DNA of 64,000 nucleotides from Rheinheimera riviphila (lineage in GTDB: Bacteria > Pseudomonadota > Gammaproteobacteria > Enterobacterales > Alteromonadaceae). The DNA is taken from the NCBI RefSeq assembly GCF_004005945.1, contig NZ_SACS01000004.1, positions 62,001 through 126,000 of the forward strand, written 5' to 3'. Below are positions 47,401-56,158 of this stretch, piece after piece. Position 1 is the stretch's first letter. The number at the start of each line of letters is the position of its first letter. The translations under genes and the position numbers were made by a program. The notes below the pieces were generated by a model, which was given only the letters and a program-made list of their open reading frames with translations, ran no database searches and was not told where the DNA came from.

Positions 47401-47898
47401 TTAGCCGTTACTTGCGACTGTTAATGCCGCTGTTTCGCTATTGGCGGCGTTTTGCTGCGTCAATAAAGTTGACGGCTGGCCCTGACCAATATTAATCCGG
47501 CGTGGTTTTAACGCTTCCGGAACTTCGCGCACCAGTTCAATATGCAACAAACCGCTGTGCACATTGGCGCCTGTCACTTTGATATAGTCGGACAGCTGGA
47601 ACTTGCGTTCAAAATTGCGCTCAGCGATGCCCTGATGTAAAAAGCGTCGATCTTCGGTTTTATCGGCTTTTTGCCCTTTGACCACCAACTTGTTGTGTTC
47701 GGTTTCAATCGATAATTCGTGTTGATCAAAACCTGCAACCGCCATGGTGATCCGATACTGATCTTCGCCGGTTACTTCGATGTTGTAAGGTGGATAAGCC
47801 GGTTGTTTTTCATTACGGGCAGCGGCGTCCATCAGGCCAGCCAGATGATCAAAACCAATAAAAGAACGGTAAAATGGAGTGAAGTCTAAAGTTGTCAT
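47401..47898 (-). CDS. Hsp20/alpha-crystallin small heat-shock protein (IbpA-like)
   Basis: ATP-independent holdase of 165 residues. N-terminal TTLDFTPFYRSFIGFDHLA is typical of IbpA. The alpha-crystallin domain (about 37-125) has YNIEVTGEDQYRITMAVAGF and GLLHIELVREVPE, with the IXI-like tail RRINIG. The C-terminal ~25 residues are Ala/Thr/Ser-rich and longer than in E. coli IbpA. The ATG at 47898 follows AGGA by seven bases; a TTG two codons earlier is too close. A sigma-32-like promoter and a ROSE-type hairpin lie upstream. Confidence 0.94.
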   Translation of the reverse strand: MTTLDFTPFYRSFIGFDHLAGLMDAAARNEKQPAYPPYNIEVTGEDQYRITMAVAGFDQHELSIETEHNKLVVKGQKADKTEDRRFLHQGIAERNFERKFQLSDYIKVTGANVHSGLLHIELVREVPEALKPRRINIGQGQPSTLLTQQNAANSETAALTVASNG

Positions 47899-47902
47899 CG
47901 CC

Positions 47903-47926
47903 AATTCCTCAATAAGTAAGCAAATT
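47903..47926 (-). promoter_or_regulatory. Candidate ROSE-type RNA thermometer hairpin of hsp20
   Basis: In the mRNA, AAUUUGCU (47926-47919) faces AGGAAUU (47909-47903), which holds the Shine-Dalgarno. Seven pairs form with one bulged G in UUGCU, the hallmark of ROSE thermometers. The loop is nine bases. The leader upstream has three AGTTAA(A)C copies at 12-base intervals (47927, 47939, 47951). ROSE elements are established upstream of ibpA-type genes in other gammaproteobacteria. Confidence 0.7.
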
Positions 47927-48030
47927 AGTTAACTCTGTAGTTAAACATGTAGTTAAACCTTTGATTAAAAAGGACTCTCCAATGTTGGACCAGTCCGTTT
48001 CAGGATCCTGTTCAGGCATCCTGCTTCATA

Positions 48031-48058
48031 AAATAAGGTCGGCGATGACAGTTTCAAG
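48031..48058 (-). promoter_or_regulatory. Candidate sigma-32 promoter of hsp20
   Basis: On the minus strand CTTGAAA (48058-48052) is followed after 13 bases by CCTTATTT (48038-48031), a partial match to CCCCATNT. It predicts a leader of about 125 bases that contains the thermometer hairpin. Confidence 0.6.
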
Positions 48059-48066
48059 GGGAAAAT

Positions 48067-48678
48067 TTAAGATTTTTTTGCAGTCACTGTTTTCAACGCA
48101 GTCAGTGCAGCAGCATAGTCAGGTTCTTGCCCTAAGCTGGGTACCAGCTGCTGATAGACCAGTTTGCCGCTGGGATCAATAATTAATACCGCACGGCTCA
48201 AAATACCCATGTCCTTAATTCTTAACCCATAACTGCTGCCAAAATCGCCCCAGACCGCGTCCGACAACACCAGTAATTTGTCGACTTTTTCCTGCACACA
48301 AAAGCGTTTTTGGGCAAAGGGTAAATCGGTAGAAATGGTCATCACCACCACATCAGCAGGCAATGCCGCCACTTCCTGATTGAATTTTTTGGTCTGAATC
48401 GAACAGACGCCCGTATCAAGACTGGGAACAACACTGAGTAGCACCGTTTTGCCACTAAAATCGCTCAGTTTGACCGCTTTGAATGCTTGATCAGCCACTT
48501 TAAAATCCGGAGCCTGTTGTTGCAGCACCGCCGCAGTGCCTAGCAATTCAATTTGCCGCTCACCCGCTTTAATGTCAGAAAGGCGGCTGGGTAAGCTTGC
48601 TGTCAAATCAACTGCCGTGGCACTGAAACTCAGCAGTAACAAGCCAATCGTAGCGGCACAGCATGACATTTTTTTCAT
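48067..48678 (-). CDS. tpx: Exported thiol peroxidase (Tpx-type peroxiredoxin)
   Basis: Reduces peroxides via two cysteines. The 203-residue precursor has a signal peptide (about 1-22, SCCAATIGLLLLSFSATA). The Tpx core starts ELLGTAAVLQQQAPDF, with peroxidatic cysteine in PSLDTGVCSIQTKKFN and resolving cysteine in TDLPFAQKRFC, both in the usual spacing. The ATG at 48678 lies seven bases after AAGGAG. An exported enzyme implies periplasmic work needing a periplasmic thiol donor. Confidence 0.9.
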   Translation of the reverse strand: MKKMSCCAATIGLLLLSFSATAVDLTASLPSRLSDIKAGERQIELLGTAAVLQQQAPDFKVADQAFKAVKLSDFSGKTVLLSVVPSLDTGVCSIQTKKFNQEVAALPADVVVMTISTDLPFAQKRFCVQEKVDKLLVLSDAVWGDFGSSYGLRIKDMGILSRAVLIIDPSGKLVYQQLVPSLGQEPDYAAALTALKTVTAKKS

Positions 48679-48840
48679 TCGAGTTCTCCTTAGGAAACAA
48701 CACAAGTGGCTTGGGAATTTAATCAGTAATTCAATCTGTTAAGCACTTAACGGCTGGTGCTGCGCAGGGATGTTTTTTATTCGCACTATCAAGATTTCAG
48801 CGCTACACTGAAAACTAACAATACGTGAATCAGGTGTCTA

Positions 48841-49872
48841 ATGGTAGCTGCGGTTTTGATATGTGATGACTCAAATCTGGCGCGTAAGCAGATGGCACGT
48901 AGCCTGCCTGCCGAATGGCAAGAAAAAATTTCCTTTGCCGGGCACGGCCAAGAGGCGCTTGAAGTATTAAAGCGCCAGCCAATTGATTTGTTATTCCTCG
49001 ATTTAAATATGCCAATCCTTGATGGGTACGAGGTACTCCAGGCCATTTCCCAACAAAAAATACCAGTCAAAGTGGTGGTGGTCTCTGGCGATATTCAACC
49101 GGAAGCCCGCGAGCGGGTGCTTGGTTATGGCGCACTGGATTTTATCCGAAAGCCGGTGGCGGCAGAAAAACTGACCGAAGTATTGCAGCAGTTTGTCTCA
49201 GCCCATAGTGCGGCCGACAGTAAACAAGTGATTGATCGCGCCATGAATGCCAATCAGCTGGCCGGCGATTTTGCGCTGGATCCCATTCTGCGTGATGTCT
49301 TTCAGGAACTCACCAACGTCGCGATGGGGCAGGCTGGTGATTTGCTGGCGCGGTTGCTCAAAGTATTTGTCAAACTCCCGATCCCGAACGTCAATGTGAT
49401 AGAAGTTAGCGAATTGCATATGGCGATTGCTTCGGTGGAGCAAAAGCAAACCACTTCAGCGGTCTGCCAGGGCTTTATTGGTGGTGGTATTTCAGGTGAA
49501 GCCTTACTCATTCTGAATGATTCGAGTTTTGCCGATATTGCCAAACTGCTGAATTACACTGGCAAACTCACCAATAAAACCGAGCTTGAGCTGTTAATGG
49601 ATATCGGCAATATTCTGATCGGTGCGGTGTTAAAAGGGCTGGCGGAACAAATTGATATGACCTTCAGCCAGGGCCATCCGGTGGTGCTTGGGCAACATGC
49701 GCCGATCAGTGAAATGATCAAAGCCAATGCCAAACGCTGGAAGCGCACGCTGGCAATTGAAATAAGTTATGGCATTGAAAACTATAATATTAATTGTGAT
49801 TTATTACTGCTTTTTACTGAAGACAGTATTAAAACCATGAATTATAAAGTCGCATTCTTGTTAGAAGAGTAG
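48841..49872 (+). CDS. Response regulator with CheC-like phosphatase domain
   Basis: A 343-residue protein. The N-terminal receiver domain has the acidic pair Asp9-Asp10, phospho-acceptor Asp54 (LFLDLNMP) and Lys104 (IRKP). The C-terminal CheC/CheX/FliY-type domain (about 145-340) contains the segment FQELTNVAMGQAGDLLARLL and a second, degenerate LLMDIGNILIGAVLKGL. CheC proteins dephosphorylate CheY; here the domain is fused to its own receiver. It is two bases from a PAS-GGDEF gene, so the pair probably couples a phosphorelay to cyclic di-GMP. Confidence 0.88.
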   Translation: MVAAVLICDDSNLARKQMARSLPAEWQEKISFAGHGQEALEVLKRQPIDLLFLDLNMPILDGYEVLQAISQQKIPVKVVVVSGDIQPEARERVLGYGALDFIRKPVAAEKLTEVLQQFVSAHSAADSKQVIDRAMNANQLAGDFALDPILRDVFQELTNVAMGQAGDLLARLLKVFVKLPIPNVNVIEVSELHMAIASVEQKQTTSAVCQGFIGGGISGEALLILNDSSFADIAKLLNYTGKLTNKTELELLMDIGNILIGAVLKGLAEQIDMTFSQGHPVVLGQHAPISEMIKANAKRWKRTLAIEISYGIENYNINCDLLLLFTEDSIKTMNYKVAFLLEE

Positions 49873-49874
49873 TT

Positions 49875-50855
49875 ATGTCACATATAAACTCAGATGTTTC
49901 CGAAGTACACTGGTTACTGGACATGTTCCAGACGGTAGATGTGGGTCTGGTGGTGTTAACCATCGACTACAAAATACAGGTCTGGAATGGTTTTATGGAA
50001 AACCATAGCGGTCTGACACCAAGGCAGGTGCGCGATCGGCATTTATTTGATTTATTTTCCGAAATTGATGAAGAGTGGCTAAGGCGTAAATGTGATCCGG
50101 TGATCCTTTTGAAAAATAAAGCTTTTACCATTTGGGAGCAACGGCCTTATATCTTCAAATTCCGCAATTACCGGCCTATCACCGGCTCTGCTGATTACAT
50201 GTACCAAAACAGCACCATTTTTCCAATCACCGATGTGCGTGGTGTGGTGACGCATTTATGCATGATTATTTATGATGTGACCGATGTTGCCACCAGCCGA
50301 CTGGAGTTGGAGTCGATGAACGGCCAGTTGCGGCAGTTATCAAAAACCGACTTTTTGACCGCGCTGAATAATCGTGGTCATTGGGAAGATGCGTTGACAA
50401 CGGAGTTCAAGCGGCTTAAACGCAGCGGTCATCGCAGCGCCTTGTTGATGTGTGATATCGACCATTTCAAGCGCGTCAACGATACCTTTGGCCATGCGGC
50501 GGGTGATGCGGTGATTAAAGAAGTGGCGCAGGCAGTGAAGAAAAACCTGCGTGAAACGGATGTCGCTGGTCGTTATGGCGGCGAAGAATTTGCGGTGCTA
50601 TTAGTTGATACCACTGAAGATCAGGCGATGTTTTTCGCTGAACGTCTGCGAAAAACCGTAGAGAATCTGGCCATCGAGTACAATCAGCAATTACTTCGGG
50701 TCACGGTGAGTGTCGGTATTGCTGAGTACCACAGCAGCATGTCGGAACACCGGAACTGGATTGAAGCGGCCGACAAAGCGCTTTACACCTCTAAAGCCAA
50801 TGGCCGCAATCAGGTCACTTTGTGTCAGAGTGCAGAGCAATTGTCGGCTGGCTGA
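49875..50855 (+). CDS. PAS domain-containing diguanylate cyclase
   Basis: 326 residues, no membrane segments. An N-terminal PAS fold (about 10-140: DVGLVVLTIDYKIQVWNGFMENHSG, then FPITDVRGVVTHLCMIIYDVTD) joins a GGDEF domain through a short coiled linker. The active site reads GGEEF at 235-239, with DIDHFKRVNDTFGH for metal binding and an I-site RETD at 226-229 five residues before it. Catalytically competent and feedback-inhibited by sequence. It is in an operon with the REC-CheC gene and followed by a terminator. Confidence 0.93.
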   Translation: MSHINSDVSEVHWLLDMFQTVDVGLVVLTIDYKIQVWNGFMENHSGLTPRQVRDRHLFDLFSEIDEEWLRRKCDPVILLKNKAFTIWEQRPYIFKFRNYRPITGSADYMYQNSTIFPITDVRGVVTHLCMIIYDVTDVATSRLELESMNGQLRQLSKTDFLTALNNRGHWEDALTTEFKRLKRSGHRSALLMCDIDHFKRVNDTFGHAAGDAVIKEVAQAVKKNLRETDVAGRYGGEEFAVLLVDTTEDQAMFFAERLRKTVENLAIEYNQQLLRVTVSVGIAEYHSSMSEHRNWIEAADKALYTSKANGRNQVTLCQSAEQLSAG

Positions 50856-50893
50856 TATTGATGGTCGAGTCGACAACTTTAGTCGTTAGCGAG

Positions 50894-50924
50894 TACCAGT
50901 CACTTCGGCGACTGGTATTTTTTT
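50894..50924 (+). terminator. Intrinsic terminator after the PAS-GGDEF gene
   Basis: TACCAGTC (50894-50901) pairs with GACTGGTA (50910-50917), capped by a C-TTCG-G tetraloop, with seven Ts following. Confidence 0.92.
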
Positions 50925-50956
50925 CGGTACGTGAATAGATAAGTTCTTAGAATTCG

Positions 50957-51065
50957 AGGAGGTGAGGAAGCAGAGTTAAGCAGACCTTCTGCGGCATGGA
51001 CGCCGCAGATGAGCCCCCAAGGACGGGTTTACGGCGAGTCTGCGTAGTCTGCTTCTTCATCTCCT
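50957..51065. repeat. MITE-like 109-bp palindromic intergenic element
   Basis: Outer arms 50957-50985 and 51038-51065 are complementary over most of 28-29 bases (shared AGGAG, TGA, GAAGCAGA and GCAGAC blocks). Inside lies a perfect 8-bp hairpin (TCTGCGGC 50988-50995, GCCGCAGA 51002-51009, loop ATGGAC), then GAGCCCCCAAGGACGGGTTT and ACGGCG. It has no coding potential. The nested structure between convergent genes suggests a dispersed, mobile-type repeat. Confidence 0.6.
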
Positions 51066-51104
51066 GTATTTTCGTTTACATCTGCAGATTTTACAGATAC
51101 CTGA

Positions 51105-52637
51105 CTAATTCGGCACCATCAACAACTGCCGTACCGTATTGTCCTCGTTCAGTTGCTCCAGCCTGACGGTAAAACCCCAGAGCCGGTGCAAGTGTTTCAG
51201 TACCTGGTGATAACTATCAGCCAAAGGCACCCGTTTATTTGGTACAAAGCGCAGTGTTAACGAGCGATCGCCACTGACGTCGACATTCCATACCTGAATA
51301 TTGGGTTCAATATTGCTCAGGTTATACTGGGCAGACAGCATTGAACGAATGTGTTGATAGCCTTCGTTATTGTGAATAGCCGCCACCTCCAGCGAATTTT
51401 CTTTATCGTCATCGACGATGGCAAACAGGTGAAAATCGCGGATGATTTTCGGTGACAGGTACTGGCTGATAAAACTCTCATCTTTAAAGTTTTGCATCGC
51501 AAAATGCATGGTTTCCACCCAGTTGCTGCCGGCAATATCAGGAAACCAGAGTTTATCTTCGGTTGTCGGCTGTTCACAAATGCGCCTGATATCACAAAAC
51601 ATCGCAAAACCAAGGGCATAGGGGTTAATGCCGGAGTAATACTTCGAATTGTACGGCGGCTGGAACACCACATTGGTATGGTTATGCAGTACTTCCAGCA
51701 TAAATTTGTCGGTGACGAAACCTTCACCATATAAATGCTGCAAAATGGTGTAATGCCAGAATGTGGCCCAGCCTTCGTTCATCACCTGGGTTTGTTTTTG
51801 CGGGTAAAAATATTGCGAAATTTTACGCACGATCCGCACAATTTCCCGCTGCCACGGTTTTAATAAAGGTGCATTTTTTTCAATAAAATACAGAATGTTT
51901 TCCTGCGGCTCTGCCGGGAAATGCCGTTCTTCGGCTATTGCTTGTTGGCCTTTATTCGGAATGGTTTTCCACAGCTGATTAACTTGCGATTGCAGATAAC
52001 TTTCCCGATCCTTTTGCCGGCGCTGCTCTTCGTCCATCGAAATTTTTTGTGGTCTTTTGTAGCGATCCACGCCGTAGTTCATCAGCGCATGACATGAATC
52101 GAGAATATCTTCCACTTCGCTGAGGCCGTATTTTTCTTCACAATCACTGATGTATTTTTTCGCAAATACCAGGTAATCAATAATCGATGAAGCGTCGGTC
52201 CATGTTTTAAATAAGTAATTGTTTTTAAAAAAAGAATTATGACCATAACAAGCATGCGCCATCACCAGCGCCTGCATGGTAATGGTGTTTTCTTCCATCA
52301 GATAGGCAATACAAGGGTTGGAATTAATCACAATTTCATAGGCCAGCCCCATAAAACCACGTTTGTAGTTCTGCTCGGTCTGGATGAATTTTTTGCCATA
52401 AGACCAGTGGTTGTAACCCAGCGGCATGCCCACGCTGGAGTACGCGTCCATCATTTGTTCGGCAGTGATAATTTCAATTTGATTCGGGTAATAATCGAGT
52501 TGATAAAATTTGGCCACCCGTTCAATTTCGGCCTGATATTGGGTTAACAGGTCAAAGGTCCAGTCCGGACCATCTGACAGTGGCGTCACGCTTGGTGCAG
52601 CCGTTGATGCTAATGCGGTTTTCGGCTTGGCGGTCAT
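51105..52637 (-). CDS. SpoVR family protein
   Basis: 510-residue protein of the SpoVR/YcgB family, named for a Bacillus cortex gene but common in non-sporulating bacteria and of unknown biochemistry. Typical blocks: DWTFDLLTQYQAEIERVAKFYQLDYYPNQIE, MPLGYNHWSYGKKF, MAHACYGHNSFFKNNY, NEGWATFWHYTIL and SGINPYALGFAMFCDI. His/Glu-rich motifs suggest a metal site. The ATG at 52637 follows AAGGAG; the 35 upstream in-frame codons are unsupported. It is last in the yeaG-yeaH-spoVR set. Confidence 0.93.
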   Translation of the reverse strand: MTAKPKTALASTAAPSVTPLSDGPDWTFDLLTQYQAEIERVAKFYQLDYYPNQIEIITAEQMMDAYSSVGMPLGYNHWSYGKKFIQTEQNYKRGFMGLAYEIVINSNPCIAYLMEENTITMQALVMAHACYGHNSFFKNNYLFKTWTDASSIIDYLVFAKKYISDCEEKYGLSEVEDILDSCHALMNYGVDRYKRPQKISMDEEQRRQKDRESYLQSQVNQLWKTIPNKGQQAIAEERHFPAEPQENILYFIEKNAPLLKPWQREIVRIVRKISQYFYPQKQTQVMNEGWATFWHYTILQHLYGEGFVTDKFMLEVLHNHTNVVFQPPYNSKYYSGINPYALGFAMFCDIRRICEQPTTEDKLWFPDIAGSNWVETMHFAMQNFKDESFISQYLSPKIIRDFHLFAIVDDDKENSLEVAAIHNNEGYQHIRSMLSAQYNLSNIEPNIQVWNVDVSGDRSLTLRFVPNKRVPLADSYHQVLKHLHRLWGFTVRLEQLNEDNTVRQLLMVPN

Positions 52638-52656
52638 CCTGCACTCCTTGATGATG

Positions 52657-53925
52657 TTAAGCAGCTTGTTTTTTAAACAAGGTTCGAAACACCGGATAGA
52701 TGTCACTGACCTGACGAATTGGCTGGATCGCAAAGTTATCAAAGCCAGCTAACAGCTTTTCGTATTCCTGCCACAGACTTTGATGTGGCCGTTGGGTGAT
52801 TTCGATATAGGCGTAATAACGCACAAACGGCAGTAGCTGTTCGGTCAGCAAAGAGGCACATTGTGGGCTGTCATCGGCCCAATTATCACCATCCGACGCC
52901 TGCGCCGCATAGATATTCCATTGCGTCGGGTCGTAGCGGTCTTTGACAATCTCGGCCATCAATTTGAGCGCACTGGAAACAATAGTGCCGCCGGTTTCCT
53001 GCGAATAGAAAAACTCCTGCTCGTCGACTTCTTTGGCCTGAGTATGATGGCGGATATACACCACATCGACGTTTTTATAGCTGCGGCTTAAGAACATATA
53101 CAGCAATATATAAAAGCGTTTTGCCATATCTTTGGTCGCCTGATCCATTGAGCCGGATACGTCCATCAGACAAAACATCACCGCTTTACTGGTCGGCTCC
53201 GGTCTTTTGGCGAAGTTTCGAAACCTTAAATCAAAACTATCAATAAAGGGCACTGCGCCAATGCGCCGTTTCAGTTCCAACACTTCGGTGCGCAGCAACT
53301 GCAGTTGATGCTGGTCGGGTACTGCATCCTGCTCCAGCAGGGCAATTTCTTGTTCCAGTTCGTGTAACTGTTTTTTCTTGCCGGCACTCATGGCGATGCG
53401 TCTTGCTAACGAGCCTTGCAGCGAGCGCACAATATCGATATTGCTCGGCACGCCTTCTGAGCGATATCCCGCACGGACATTTTTGTATTGCACCAGCTTA
53501 TCCAGCTGATTTTTCTTCAGATTTGGCAGTTCCAAATCTTCAAACAGCAGATCTAAATATTCATCTTTGGAAATCGAAAATACAAATTCATCTTCGCCTT
53601 CACCATCCTGGCTGGCTTCGCCCTGACCAGAGCCGCCGCCTTGTCCACCCAAAGGACGTTTGATCCGATCACCCGGGCTGAACTGATCGTTGCCAGGATG
53701 GATCATTTCGCGATGGCCGCCTTTGCCCTGATGAAAAAATGGCTCAGTGATATCACGGCCAGGAATCGTCACCGACTCGCCACTGTCGATATCGGTGACG
53801 CTGCGTTTACTGATCGCATCGGAAACCGCTTGTTTAATCTGATGCTTATAACGCCGGATGAACCGTTGCCGGTTCACCGCGCTTTTGTTTTTGCCGTTCA
53901 GGCGTCGATCGATAAAATGCGCCAT
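52657..53925 (-). CDS. yeaH: YeaH/YhbH family protein (DUF444)
   Basis: 422-residue protein with a Lys/Arg-rich N-terminus ([20 protein letters not shown]), a Gly-rich linker ([20 protein letters not shown], about 95-115) and a von Willebrand A-like domain. The MIDAS-type motif is [20 protein letters not shown]. It works with the YeaG kinase in starvation responses in E. coli. GGAGG precedes the ATG. It lies 24 bases downstream of yeaG. Confidence 0.95.
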   Translation of the reverse strand: MAHFIDRRLNGKNKSAVNRQRFIRRYKHQIKQAVSDAISKRSVTDIDSGESVTIPGRDITEPFFHQGKGGHREMIHPGNDQFSPGDRIKRPLGGQGGGSGQGEASQDGEGEDEFVFSISKDEYLDLLFEDLELPNLKKNQLDKLVQYKNVRAGYRSEGVPSNIDIVRSLQGSLARRIAMSAGKKKQLHELEQEIALLEQDAVPDQHQLQLLRTEVLELKRRIGAVPFIDSFDLRFRNFAKRPEPTSKAVMFCLMDVSGSMDQATKDMAKRFYILLYMFLSRSYKNVDVVYIRHHTQAKEVDEQEFFYSQETGGTIVSSALKLMAEIVKDRYDPTQWNIYAAQASDGDNWADDSPQCASLLTEQLLPFVRYYAYIEITQRPHQSLWQEYEKLLAGFDNFAIQPIRQVSDIYPVFRTLFKKQAA

Positions 53926-53949
53926 AAAACCTCCGGCTGACCCTTAGCA

Positions 53950-55872
53950 TCACTGCGATTTCCGTACCCGCAAGTACCACTCAGACAACAAGCGGACCTG
54001 TTTGCGCGTATAGCCTTTTTCCATCATCCGATCGACAAAATCATCATGTTTTTTCTGATCGTCGGTCGAGGTTTTGGCATTAAACGAAATCACCGGCAGC
54101 AACTCTTCGGTACTGGAGAACATCTTTTTCTCGATCACAGTGCGCAGTTTTTCGTAGCTGGTCCAGGTTGGGTTTTTGCCATTGTTTTTGGCTTTGGCCC
54201 GCAGCACAAAATTCACAATTTCATTGCGAAAATCTTTCGGATTGCTGATGCCGGCTGGTTTTTCGATTTTCTCCAGTTCTGCATTAAGTGCGGAGCGGTC
54301 AAACAACTGACCGGTTTCCGGATCGCGGTATTCCTGATCCTGGATCCAAAAATCGGCATAAATTACATAGCGATCAAAGATGTTCTGGCCATATTCAGAG
54401 TAAGATTCAAGATAAGCGGTCTGAATTTCCTTGCCGATAAACTCGACATATTTCGGAATGAGATAACCTTTTAAGTGCTCCAGATACCTCTCGGCGACAT
54501 CGGCGGCGAATTGTTCGCGTTCAATTTGTTGCTCCAGCACATAAAATAAATGCACCGGGTTGGCCGCAACTTCCGTGCTGTCGAAGTTAAACACCCGCGA
54601 TAAAATTTTAAAGGCAAAACGGGTGGAGAGTCCGGTCATGCCTTCGTCGACGCCAGCGTAATCACGATATTCCTGATAGGATTTCGCTTTGGGGTCGGTG
54701 TCTTTTAAGCTCTCGCCGTCATAGACCCGCATTTTTGAATACAGACTGGAGTTTTCCGGTAGTTTCAACCGCGACAGCACCGCAAATTGCGCCAACGAGG
54801 TTAAAGTACCAGGAGCGCAAGGGGATACTTTTAACTCACTGTGTTCCAGTAGTTTTTCGTAAATTTTTACTTCTTCCGACACGCGCAGGCAATAAGGCAC
54901 TTTTACGATATAAACCCGGTCTAAAAAGGCTTCATTGTTTTTGTTGTTGCGAAAGGTTTGCCATTCCGATTCATTGCTGTGCGCCAGAATAATGCCTTCA
55001 AACGGCAGCGCCGCCAGGCCTTCAGTGCCGTTGTAGTTGCCTTCCTGCGTTGCAGTCAGCAGTGGATGCAGCACTTTAATCGGTGCTTTAAACATTTCCA
55101 CGAATTCCATCATGCCCTGATTGGCACGGCATAACGCGCCGGAATAGCTATAGGCATCGGGGTCATTCTGGGCGAAATGTTCGAGCTGCCGGATATCGAC
55201 TTTACCCACCAGCGAGGCAATATCCTGATTGTTTTCATCACCAGGTTCGGTTTTGGCAATGGCAATCTGATCCAGAATGGATGGATATTTTTTGACCACT
55301 TTAAATGCGCTGATATCGCCGTTAAATTCATGCAACCGTTTGCTGGCCCAAGGCGACATAATGGTTTTTAAGTAGCGTTTTGGAATGCCGTATTCTTGCT
55401 CCAGAATATTGCCATCTTCATTTAAGTCAAACAGGCACAGTGGGCTGTCATACACCGGTGAGCCTTTGAGATAATAGATCGGCACTTGCTGCATCAGCGA
55501 TTTCAGCTTTTCTGCCAGTGATGATTTACCACCACCGACCGGCCCCAGCAAATAGAGGATTTGTTTGCGCTCTTCCAGGCCTTGTGCCGAATGTTTTAGG
55601 TAGGCGACAATTTGTTCAATGGCGTCTTCCATGCCATAAAACTCAGAAAATGCCGGATAACGGGCAATCACCCGATTGGAGAATAAACGACTTTGTTTTG
55701 GATCCTGAGCGGTATCAATAAACTCGGGAGAACCAATCGCCATCAATAGCCGCTCGGCCGCGCTGGCGTAACAACTTTTGTCACCTTTACACAGCGTCAG
55801 GAATTCAGAAATACTGTATTCCTCTTCCCGCGCGGCTTCGTAACGTGACTTGTAGTGCTCAAAAATACCCAT
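53950..55872 (-). CDS. yeaG: PrkA family serine protein kinase YeaG
   Basis: 640-residue AAA+/PrkA protein. It is nearly collinear with E. coli YeaG from IFEHYKSRYEAAREEE through RLFSNRVIARYPAFSEFYGM and the Walker A segment LLGPVGGGKSSLAEKLKSLM. The C-terminal PrkA kinase-like part follows. In E. coli it supports survival in nitrogen starvation and stationary phase together with YeaH. GGAGG lies just before the ATG at 55872. It heads the three-gene operon; the 286 bases upstream to sodB hold its promoter. Confidence 0.96.
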   Translation of the reverse strand: MGIFEHYKSRYEAAREEEYSISEFLTLCKGDKSCYASAAERLLMAIGSPEFIDTAQDPKQSRLFSNRVIARYPAFSEFYGMEDAIEQIVAYLKHSAQGLEERKQILYLLGPVGGGKSSLAEKLKSLMQQVPIYYLKGSPVYDSPLCLFDLNEDGNILEQEYGIPKRYLKTIMSPWASKRLHEFNGDISAFKVVKKYPSILDQIAIAKTEPGDENNQDIASLVGKVDIRQLEHFAQNDPDAYSYSGALCRANQGMMEFVEMFKAPIKVLHPLLTATQEGNYNGTEGLAALPFEGIILAHSNESEWQTFRNNKNNEAFLDRVYIVKVPYCLRVSEEVKIYEKLLEHSELKVSPCAPGTLTSLAQFAVLSRLKLPENSSLYSKMRVYDGESLKDTDPKAKSYQEYRDYAGVDEGMTGLSTRFAFKILSRVFNFDSTEVAANPVHLFYVLEQQIEREQFAADVAERYLEHLKGYLIPKYVEFIGKEIQTAYLESYSEYGQNIFDRYVIYADFWIQDQEYRDPETGQLFDRSALNAELEKIEKPAGISNPKDFRNEIVNFVLRAKAKNNGKNPTWTSYEKLRTVIEKKMFSSTEELLPVISFNAKTSTDDQKKHDDFVDRMMEKGYTRKQVRLLSEWYLRVRKSQ

Positions 55873-56072
55873 ATGCACCTCCGCAACCTTGTCATAAAAA
55901 CATGAGACTGAACCGGTGTTATGTTTAAAGGTTAGACAGTAAAATCTGGCTTCGCCCAGCTAATTGACAGAATTTTATGAAATTTTCGACAAACGGCGAT
56001 CTGAGACAGCCTGAAGCGCAAGTGGCTTCGTCGACAGCGCAACAAGCTTAGTTGAAGCGAGGGCAAGGGGAG

Positions 56073-56106
56073 TAAAAACAACAAACCCGGCATAGGGCCG
56101 GGTTTG
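56073..56106 (-). terminator. Intrinsic terminator after sodB
   Basis: On the minus strand CAAACCCGGC (56106-56097) pairs with GCCGGGTTTG (56091-56082) across a five-base loop, followed by TTGTTTTT. Confidence 0.88.
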
Positions 56107-56158
56107 CAAAGCTGGCAACTAAAAGTTACTCAGCCAACAACGACTTTAAAGTCGCCAA

